Below are positions 56,640 to 64,000 of a DNA stretch of 64,000 bases, one piece after another. The position numbers were made by a program, and so were the translations under genes. Numbering within the stretch: position 1 is the first letter of the stretch; every line of letters starts with the position of its first letter. The stretch comes from Elgaria multicarinata webbii (taxonomy: Eukaryota > Chordata > Lepidosauria > Squamata > Anguidae): the NCBI RefSeq assembly GCF_023053635.1, contig NC_086182.1:2245001-2309000 (forward strand), given 5' to 3'. The notes under the pieces were generated by a model. That model searched no databases. It saw nothing but the letters and a program-made list of their open reading frames with translations, and was not told the DNA's origin.

Positions 56640-57035
56640 TGAGAGAGCGCCTTCTCCCTTACCATCCTACCTGATCACTGAGGTCGTCGGAGGGCCTGCT
56701 CCTGGTGGTTCCACGTGGACCTATGGCCCAATTGGAATCCACCCGGAGAAGAGCCTTTAGTGTAGTGGCCCCTTCTCTGTGGAACTCTCTGCCCCTGGAG
56801 GTCAGGCAGGTGCCAACTCTAGGCTGCTTCCGATACCTCCTGAAAACAACACTCTTTTGAGAAGCCTTCCTCAACTGACTAGCCACTGTTTTTCTGGTTC
56901 CTTTGTTTTTAAATTGAATAATTGTAATTTGCTTTTTAATCTTTCTTTTACTGTTTATACCTATGTTCACCGCTCTGGAATCTGTGTTAGATAATTGAGC
57001 GGTACATTAATATTGTTAGTAAATAATTAAATAAA
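56640..57035 (+). mobile_element. L2-like LINE (family E) 3' end
   Basis: The frame reads ESTRRRAFSVVAPSLWNSLP followed by LEVRQAPTLGCFRYLLKTTL, the C-terminal L2/CR1 motif. The 3' UTR with CTATGTTCACCGCTCTGGAA and an AATAATTAAATAAAAG tail follows. A second copy starts at 57215. Confidence 0.8.
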
Positions 57036-57129
57036 AGCAAGAAAGTTAAAGGAGAGGGTGGGATGCAATTATTGAATTGTGAAACTTGTGCCCTGTTTTG
57101 GCCCTTGTTGTTGTTGTTGTTGTTGTTAT

Positions 57130-57200
57130 ATTCGTTTGTTCGTTCCTATACTGCCCCTTAGCTGAAGCTCTCTGGGCAGTTTACAACAATTCATAAAAAT
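57130..57200 (-). mobile_element. L2 family B 3' end, diverged
   Basis: CTATACTGCCCCTTAGCTGA, AGCTCTCTGGGCAGTTTACA. 3' UTR only; a (TTG)n run precedes it. Confidence 0.65.
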
Positions 57201-57214
57201 GCAACAGCCAGTCA

Positions 57215-57465
57215 CTCTTTTTTCTTAGTCCCTCTCTTGAAATTTTCATCAACATTGATTTTAAACTTGGAGCAGCAACCTGGCTGGTCCTCTCTTGGGA
57301 ACTCTCTGCCACTGGAGGTCTGGCAAGCGCCAACACTCGGCTGCTTCCGGCGCCTCATGAAAATAACTCTGTTTTGAGAAGCTTTCCTCAACTGTTTTTC
57401 TGTTTCCTTTCTTTTTAAATTGAACAATTTTAATTTGCTTTTTTATACCTATGTTTACCGGAGTA

Positions 57466-57502
<37 letters not shown>
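57215..57502 (+). mobile_element. L2-like LINE (family E) 3' end, second copy
   Basis: GGGAACTCTCTGCCACTGGA, GGTCTGGCAAGCGCCAACAC and CTATGTTTACCGGAG match 56780-56980, with an (AAT)n tail at 57466-57502. Confidence 0.78.
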
Positions 57503-57884
57503 ATTCAAGACTCCCTAAGCATACAGAAGTACATTAGGTTGTAAATTCAAATAATGTTTACCCTAACCCCACCCCAATAAGAGGCTGACAAAAACCTGAA
57601 GCATTCAGCACCTATGAAACCTGGAGAGCTGCTGAGGCAGGGCAGGTTAAAGGTGTCAGTTGGAGGAGGAGAGAATGGACAGTGGCTGGGGGGGGGGTAA
57701 TTGGCCCACCTGACCCTTTAATTGGCTTATGGCTTTCAGGAGGGGGGATTAGAGTTGAGGGGGGGGCATGGCATTAACTCTATATGGCGAGGTTTCAGGA
57801 GAGAAGAAAGGGGACAGGGCACCTTCTTCATGTTCCCATTGTCCAGCAACCCCAGCCTATCCCACCCCCACTATGTAACAAAAT
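57503..57884. other. No gene seen
   Basis: G-rich runs near 57688 and 57738; no feature assigned. Confidence 0.4.
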
Positions 57885-58086
57885 GCTGCCACCAGTATCC
57901 GAGGCAGTAAGCCTATATGCACCAGTTGCTGGGGAACATGGGTGGAAGGGTGCTGTTTCACCATGTCCTGCTTTGTTGGTTCCTGGCTGACAGCTGGTTG
58001 GCCATTGTGTGAACAGGGTGCTGGAATAGATGGACCTTTGGTCTGATCCAGCATCAGGGCACTTCTGACATTCTTATGTTCTTAAT
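57885..58086 (+). mobile_element. CR1-type LINE 3' end fragment
   Basis: GAGGCAGTAAGCCTATATGC, CCAGTTGCTGGGGAACATGG, GACAGCTGGTTGGCCATTGT, GGTCTGATCCAGCATCAGGG and TTCTTATGTTCTT form the standard end of a reptile CR1-type family. Confidence 0.75.
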
Positions 58087-58190
58087 CAGTGGTACAGCTG
58101 GGTAATTTTAGATCCTGGACTTAATGGTCTTATGGGGGGGCGTGAGTATGACTTCAGTTGTGAGTTCTCTTCTTCCCCCACTGCAATTCC

Positions 58191-59618
58191 ATTTATTTAT
58201 TTATTTATTTATTACATTTTTATACCGCCCAATAGCCGAAGCTCTCTGGGCGGTTCACAAAAATTAAAACCACAAAAAACATCCAACAGGTTAAAAACAC
58301 AATTACGAAATACAGTATAAAAAGCTCAACCAGGATAAAACCACACAGCAAAGTTGATTATAAGATTAAAATACAGAGTTAAAACAGTAAAATTTAAATT
58401 TAAGTTAAAACTAAGTGTTAAAATACTGAGTGAATAAAAAGGTCTTCAGCTGGCGACGAAAGCAGTACAGTGTAGGCGCCAGGCGGACCTCTCTGGGGAG
58501 CTCATTCCACAACCGGGGTGCCACAGCGGAGAAAGCCCTCCTCCTAGTAGCCACCAGCCTCACTTCCTTTGGCAGGGGCTCACAGAGAAGGGCCCCTGTA
58601 GATGATCTTAAGGTCCGGGTAGGTACATATGGGAGGAGACGTTCCTTCAGATAACCTGGCCCCAAACCGTTTAGGGCTTTAAATGTCAATACCAGCACTT
58701 TGAATTGGGCCCAGACCTGGACTGGCAGCCAATGAAGCTGGAAAAGGACTGGCGTAATGTGATCTCGTCGGCCAGTCCCTGTTAGTAAATGGGCTGCCCT
58801 ATTTTGTACCAGCTGAAGCTTCCGGACCGTTTTCAAAGGCAGCCCCACGTATAACGCATTGCAGTAATCCAAGCGAGAGGTTATCAGAGCATGGATAACT
58901 GTAGCTAGGCTATCTCTGTCCAGATAAGGGCGTAGTTGGTATATCAACCTAAGCTGATAAAAGGTGCTCTTTGCCACTGAGTTCACCTGTGCCTCAAGTG
59001 ACAGTTCTGGATCCAAGAGCACCCCCAAACTACGGACCCGATCCTTTAGGGAGAGTGCAAACCCGTCCAGGACAGGGCAAACATCACCTCGCCGGACAGA
59101 TGAACCACCCGCTAACAGTACCTCCGTCTTGTCTGGATTGAGTCTCAGTTTGTTAGCCCTCATCCAGTCCATTACCGTGCCCAGGCACTGGTTCAGAACA
59201 GTCACTGCCTCACCTGGGTTTGATGAAAAGGAAAGGTAGAGCTGGGTATCATCCGCATATTGATGACACCTCAGTCCACATCTCCGGATAACCTCCCCCA
59301 GCAGCTTCATGTATATGTTAAACAGCATAGGGGATAAGATAGAGCCCTGTGGAACCCCATGGCTTAGGAGCCACGGCACAGAGCAATAATCCCCCAGCAC
59401 CACCTTCTGGAATCGGCCATCCAAGTAGGAGTAGAACCACTGCAACGCAGTACCTTCAACTCCCAGCTCAGACAACCTATCCAGAAGGATACCATGGTCG
59501 ATGGTATCGAAGACCGCTGAGAGGTCTAGGAGAACCAACAGGGTCACACTCCCCCTGTCTCTCTCCCGACAGAGGTCATCCCACAGGGCGACCAAGGCAG
59601 TTTCCGTTCCATGCTTTA
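58191..59618 (-). mobile_element. L2-clade LINE (family B), longest copy
   Basis: The 3' end lies at the left with a (TTTA)n tail and ATACCGCCCAATAGCCGAAG. It is truncated at the 5' end just before the GTETAL motif of the reverse transcriptase. This copy defines family B, seen as 3' ends at 6943, 11472, 11985, 16553, 30950, 57130 and 61467. Confidence 0.92.
58411..59595 (-). CDS. L2 family B reverse transcriptase, open but truncated
   Basis: 394 codons without a stop. Motif A LLVLLDLSAVFDTIDH with D24, GVPQGSILSPMLFNIYMK (80-97), YADD (113-116), LNPDKTEVLLAG, then DYCNALYVGLPLKTVRKLQL, HWLPVQVWAQF and RLWNELPREVRLAPT. The N-terminal finger motifs and the whole endonuclease are missing because of 5' truncation, so it is not functional. 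An unbroken frame of this length implies a young insertion. Confidence 0.85.
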   Translation of the reverse strand: MVALWDDLCRERDRGSVTLLVLLDLSAVFDTIDHGILLDRLSELGVEGTALQWFYSYLDGRFQKVVLGDYCSVPWLLSHGVPQGSILSPMLFNIYMKLLGEVIRRCGLRCHQYADDTQLYLSFSSNPGEAVTVLNQCLGTVMDWMRANKLRLNPDKTEVLLAGGSSVRRGDVCPVLDGFALSLKDRVRSLGVLLDPELSLEAQVNSVAKSTFYQLRLIYQLRPYLDRDSLATVIHALITSRLDYCNALYVGLPLKTVRKLQLVQNRAAHLLTGTGRRDHITPVLFQLHWLPVQVWAQFKVLVLTFKALNGLGPGYLKERLLPYVPTRTLRSSTGALLCEPLPKEVRLVATRRRAFSAVAPRLWNELPREVRLAPTLYCFRRQLKTFLFTQYFNT

Positions 59619-60594
59619 CAACTGCTTTTAATTTAATTAATGTTAGAACAAAATCAACAGAAACAACCCTAAAAATATGTAACTCTGATGTATTTATTTA
59701 TTTTTAAAAAGGAACACTTGATTTCACATTGTGAATTCACTTAATTCATAGCACCAGCAAGACTACAAGAAAAAAAATGGAGCTTGTTACTCCTGCCCTG
59801 ATGCCCTCATCACCTGCTGCTCTCTGGTTGATCATCTGGGGGTCCTGAGGGTAGCCCTAAACTGCACCATGGTAGCAAAAGAAAAAAGTGCCCTTCTCTC
59901 TCCTCACCTCCTAACCCCAAGTAATGCTATGAGGCTGAAGTACTAAACTCCTGCTGGAACTGTGGATTCACTTACGAGCTCCCACTGTATCGAGGGCTGA
60001 CCAATTGCCCCCACCCCACCCTACCCGAGTTCTTGTGCACACCATTGGCTTATGGCATGTGTTCACCAGAGTCCCAGACATGCATGGGTCCTCGAAGGAG
60101 GCAGAGCAGGGCCTCCAATGTCACACCTGCCCTGAGCCCCATAAACCTCCTGGGTGGCTCTGAATAGACAGAAACAACTCATCCCTAAGTACTTTATCTT
60201 CTGAAAAGAGCATTCTAGACATTGGAGCCCACAATGTTTCTGCTAGCAATTTACAGAATTGCCCGTAACATCTGCACCCACGTGGGCAGCTCAGCACCCA
60301 CTTTCTGTAGATGGACATTCCAGGAATAGGAAGGAATAATATCGTCACTTTTCTCAGAAGGTTGCAATTCTAGAAGCATATGCTAACCATCTCCTTAATA
60401 CAAATTAAACTGCTGTTTTCACTGGGAAAGAAATAAAAGCCTTGAAGTGAAAACTTTCTCTACATAATTACACCTTCGGAGGCCAGATTTTTAACTGGGT
60501 TTAGTAGCCAATTGCTTCCATTGTGCTTCCTTACAGCTGGCGTGCTGATGTGTTTTGACAATATAACCGAGAGAGAAAGAGACAGAGAGAGGGG
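59619..60594. other. Intronic sequence, no gene
   Basis: Nothing recognised; purine-rich GAGAGA run at 60569-60590. Confidence 0.45.
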
Positions 60595-60899
60595 GGGGGA
60601 TTCTACACGTCGGACTGAGGGCGCTACCATGCGCCCCCAGTGCGCCCCCAAAGCGATCGTGTAGCTTGCCTGGAAGAAGAGACGAGGAAGAGGCGTCCTT
60701 GCCGCCGCCACCCACCTACCTCCTCGCCAGCCGGGTCGGAGAGCTTGGTGGAAGAAGGCGGGGTGGGCGAGGAGGTAGGTGGGTGGCGGCGGCAAGGACG
60801 CCTCTTCCTCGTCTCTTCTTCCAGGCAAGCTACACGATTGCTTTGGGGGCGCAATGGGGGCGCATGGAAGCGCCCTCAGTCCGACGTGTAGAATCCCCC
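60595..60899. mobile_element. Foldback element, 134-bp arms, 37-bp loop
   Basis: Arms 60595-60728 and 60766-60899 are reverse complements with about three mismatches. The ends read GGGGGATTCTACACGTCGG. Both arms are rich in CpG. GA-rich sequence on both sides hides any target duplication. The mirrored frames on opposite strands are arm artefacts. Superfamily unknown; a hAT origin is possible. Confidence 0.88.
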
Positions 60900-61029
60900 A
60901 GAGAGAAAGAGAAGCCCTAACCCTTCCCATAGACGATAGATCTACTAGAGAAATTTAACCCCAGAGTGGTTAAATTTCCAATCTCCTGCCTTGACCTTGT
61001 CACACCTCAATCTCTTCACTTTTATCACC
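60900..61029. other. Short gap
   Basis: No feature recognised. Confidence 0.35.
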
Positions 61030-61250
61030 ACACCATTAGAGCTGGAAAAAGGCAACTAAAATTATCAGGGGCCTGGAGCATCTCCCCTATGAGGGAAGGT
61101 TACAACAGCTGGGATGGTTTAGCTTGGAAAAAAGGAGGTTGAGGGGAGACATCATAGAGGTGTACAAAATTATGCCTGGTGTGGAGAATGTGGAGAGCGA
61201 GACACTCTTCTCCCTCTCCCATAATACTGGAACCCAGTGGGGTCACCCCA
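61030..61250 (+). mobile_element. CR1-type reverse transcriptase fragment
   Basis: In one frame the sequence gives [40 protein letters not shown] and VYKIMPGVENVESETLFSLS, the conserved C-terminal CR1 segment. It ends abruptly near 61250. Confidence 0.85.
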
Positions 61251-61466
61251 TGTAGCTGGTTGGTGGGAGGTCCCGGGATTTCTGGGGCCACTGTTATCCC
61301 AGATTTACCCGCGGTCCTGGGACAGTCCCGAGGACTGCAGACAGTGTGGGCACTCGTCCTGGGTTCTTCCCTCCTCCCCGCAAGTAGCGGAGGTCAGCAG
61401 AGGGAAGGAGCCAGGCCAGGGGGAACCCAGGGACATTGGGGGTGGGGGTGGGGTTATTTTTTAAAA

Positions 61467-61546
61467 ACTTATTTATTTATTTATTTAATTAATTACATTT
61501 ATTTACCGCCCCACAACCGAAGCTCTCTGGGCGGTTTACAACAATT
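61467..61546 (-). mobile_element. L2 family B 3' end, diverged
   Basis: (TTTA)n, TTTACCGCCCCACAACCGAA and GCTCTCTGGGCGGTTTACAA. 3' UTR only. Confidence 0.75.
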
Positions 61547-61730
61547 ACAACTTACTGTTTGCTGGAGTGCAAATGTGCTCTGGTTCCTGTTCTTTTTTAA
61601 AAAATAAATGGCGGCTACGAAGGGCGTGACGTCCCTCTCCACTTCCGGATGTCGTGCAGCCATCTGAATGCAGGGCGACAATCCCAGAAGCCGGAAATCC
61701 CAGGATCCTCTCCCCTGCATCCTTCTACAA

Positions 61731-61807
61731 CAGCCTTCCTCAACCTGGGGCGCTCCAAATGTGTTGGACTACAACACATCTGGAGCGCCCCAGGTTGAGG
61801 AAGGCTG
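61731..61807. mobile_element. Short palindromic hAT MITE
   Basis: CAGCCTTCCTCAACCTGGGG and its mirror enclose a small centre: a 77-bp deletion derivative of the 12219-12348 type. The flanks TTCTACAA and CTTTACAC agree at 5 of 8 bases. Confidence 0.82.
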
Positions 61808-62143
61808 CTTTACACCCTTATAGGTCAGTCAGATTGGACACTCTGGAATCTTGTACACTATTCCCCAACAAATACTGCTTGTTTCACTGATGTACCTTAT
61901 GAGGTAATTATTGCCACCCCTAAATGCCCCATCAGTTGCTCACAAGACTGTTAGTTTTTGAGATGCTGCAACTTTCGTAACATATCTAGATAGCCAACCT
62001 TTTTGTACCTTATGATGTAAGTTTGTTGACACAGGCTTTTGGACTATAAGTACAGGAGGAGCTGTGTGCTATTGGTGAAAAGAGAAGAGGACAGAATTGT
62101 GTGTGTGTGCCCTCTCCTTTCTCATCAAGGAAGTATGAGACCT
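61808..62143. other. No gene seen
   Basis: Nothing assignable; a TG run lies at 62099-62108. Confidence 0.4.
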
Positions 62144-63841
62144 CCATCACACCAGCGATTTATTGCACTCTTGCCATGCTCTCACAGCATGGTACTCACA
62201 TGACGTCATCCCTGTCCTGTACTCTACTTGCATCTTCCCCTCCATTTTCCATCTTATTTTAGAGCAGGAAAACTTTGCTTTTCCCCCCTCTGTATGCAAT
62301 AAAACTCCTTCTTCATCCCGTGTATTGCTGTCCTTGCGCTATATTGGACCATCCCGTTTTTGTTGGGGGCGTGTGTGTTAAAGGGCAGCTTTGCTGACAA
62401 AAGAGGAGGGCAGGGCAGTTCTCCGCTCAACTTCTTAACAGTGAAGTGGGAGGGAGAGATGGCGCCCAAACACCCCAAGGAGAAGGCAAACAAGGCCGCT
62501 GCCACCCATGCCTGGGACTTGGTCCCATTCAACTCTAAGGTTCTTACTCCTGAATAGGCATGTCTAGGTTTCCTGACCAGAACAATGACGGCTTCCTGTT
62601 GCCATGCCAACATTGACCACAAACTTCTCCAAAACCTAATTGTAAGACCTTAGAAGTAAGCATAGGGTTGCAGAGCATTTCTTTCCAGTTTTCTGTTTTA
62701 GACTTTTTTAAAAAAAAAAGCTTCTGAGTGACCACACTATTAAAAGTCAGTTCTACATGTGTTTACTCAGAAGTAAGTCTCTCTCTGTTCAATGGGGTTT
62801 ACTCAAAGGTAAGCATGCATCTGATTTTAGTATGACTTGGATGTAAATGCAGTTGAAATCAATGGGATTTACTCTTGAGTAAGGGAACAGCAAATCTCTA
62901 TTTTATGAACTTAGAGATGCACAGCTTTGCATGATCAAAGGAAAGGAACATCAATCCTTAACTAATGTGTGGACTTTTGCACTGGTGGACTATCAGGAAA
63001 AGGGTTTAAAGGGGGGAAATGTAAAAAGTCCTAAAAAATCAAGGGATGATCTGATCTGATTCAAACTTGGCATGCTGAAAGCTCTACTTTGGAGCAATCA
63101 CTGTGCCAAGTTTGATCTCTATCTTAAAAGTGAGGGAGCTGCAGGCAAGGAGGGTACATTTTCCACATTTCTTTTAAGATGAAAATGTACTCCTGGTCAT
63201 GCCTACTCAGGAGTAAGAACTTAGAGTTAAATAGGACCTCTCTCCCTCTCCCTTCATGGTTGAGTGGAGACCCACCCCACCCTTCTCTTTTGTTAGTGAG
63301 ACCACCCTTAGACACACAAGCTCCCAACAAAGAGTGGGATGGTCAGATAGAACACAACAACAGCAATACACAGCAGGGAGGAGCACATTTATTTCTAAGG
63401 GAGCGAAAATAATCCAAGCTTTCCCCGCTCCAAAAAGAAATGAAACATGCAGGGGAAGAGGCAAAATGAGTGCAGGACATGGACACCCTCATGTGAGTAC
63501 CAGGCTGCAAAACCGCATGCCAGGCATGCCGAGTGTGTGATAAATCGGTAGTGTGATGAAGCTCATGATCTTAGGGGAAAGCATATTGTGTTGTTTTAGC
63601 ATAATTGTGCGGTTTCAGGCTGCCATACGTGTGTGTGTGTATTCATTCAGGGGAAAGGAGAACATAGGAGCGGGGCAGGAGATTTTGCTGGCATAGTAGC
63701 GCTCCAGGTGAAAAGATACATGAGCTGAAATAGCGCAACAATGCACAGACGTGAAAGTGCCCAGCGCTTGACTTGCTAAGGTAACGGAGGGGGAAACTGC
63801 AGACTCAAAGTGGGGGTGGGGGAAGTAGGTGTGATGGAGCT
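62144..63841. mobile_element. Composite TIR DNA element (CTCCATCACACC family)
   Basis: The left end is CTCCATCACACCAGCGATTT. An inverted partner, AAATCGGTAGTGTGATGAAG, lies at 63544-63563, and a second terminus GGTGTGATGGAGCTC is at 63827-63841. The left 300 bases are mirrored in 63260-63560, so the unit 62144-63563 is a long-TIR element, with a second family end just right of it. 62904-63125 matches 2677-2905. Repeats of TTTACTC..AGTAAG type fill 62735-62885. No transposase frame. Confidence 0.55.
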
Positions 63842-64000
63842 CTGAGACTCTGCTAGTGGCTGGTAATATTCGTGGGATGTTGAGCAGAATCCCATTTGGA
63901 GAAGTATCTTTGCAACTTCCATCCATTTCATTTACACCCCACCTTTCCTCCAAAGAGCTACATGTTTCCCCCGACCCCGCACCCCACCCCATTTCACCCT
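63842..64000. other. Window edge, nothing recognised
   Basis: C-rich at the end; no feature. Confidence 0.4.

Larger units (their letters stand above)
21466..64000 (+). other. TACR1: TACR1 intron 1 (inferred, continues beyond window)
   Basis: Begins with the donor GTGAGC. No sequence resembling exon 2 (YMAI..P continuing after DR) was seen downstream in either strand, so the rest of the window is read as intron. Mammalian TACR1 also has a very long first intron. The inference fails if the true gene order differs or exon 2 was missed. Confidence 0.6.

Noticed and set aside
60624-60930. Mirrored Arg/Pro-rich frames on both strands
   Set aside because: They arise from the two arms of the foldback element.
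62201-62208. Second consensus CRE (TGACGTCA)
   Set aside because: It lies inside a DNA element, and the related copy near 6066 has a different sequence there, so it is most likely incidental.

Overview
The window looks like nuclear DNA of a squamate reptile, most likely a lizard; species and family cannot be resolved. The evidence is one vertebrate receptor exon plus a typical squamate repeat mix: CR1 and several L2-clade LINEs, a Bov-B fragment, a tRNA-derived SINE with a Bov-B-like tail, an R4/Dong-type fragment carrying a restriction-like endonuclease motif, a Vingi/Jockey-like LINE, and many short hAT-type elements with 8-bp target duplications.

The one confident host gene is exon 1 of the substance P (neurokinin-1) receptor gene TACR1, on the + strand. 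Its coding part is 21089-21465 and ends at a GTGAGC donor inside the DR codon pair that closes the third membrane helix. The exon lies in a CpG-rich block (about 20380-21760) with a TATA box at 20776 and an (CAG)11 run in the inferred 5' leader. No other TACR1 exon was found, so 21466-64000 is most simply read as part of a long first intron, and 1-20300 as 5' flank.

Region by region: 1-6.9 kb holds a complete hAT-like element (464-2106), two copies of an unclassified TIR element, and LINE ends. 6.9-20 kb is repeat-dense: a LINE inserted in another LINE, CR1, a decayed C2H2 zinc-finger fragment split by a LINE end, a 1.7-kb inverted duplication, and three hAT-like elements with perfect 8-bp duplications. 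20.3-22 kb is the TACR1 promoter and exon. 22-27 kb and 27.4-31 kb are comparatively repeat-poor. 31-49.8 kb is LINE-dominated: R4-like, RTE-like, a nearly complete L2 element with an open 566-codon reverse transcriptase frame, a 7-kb Vingi-like relic with three nested insertions, Bov-B, and another L2. 50-64 kb mixes SINEs, CR1, L2, hAT MITEs and foldback elements.

Nothing here supports a previously undescribed multi-gene system. No LTR or retrovirus-like relic was recognised. The points most worth a second look are the TACR1 leader (CAG tract, unbroken upstream frame), the receptor-subtype residues, the nested and foldback transposon structures that date activity, and an exon-like unassigned frame near 50.8 kb.
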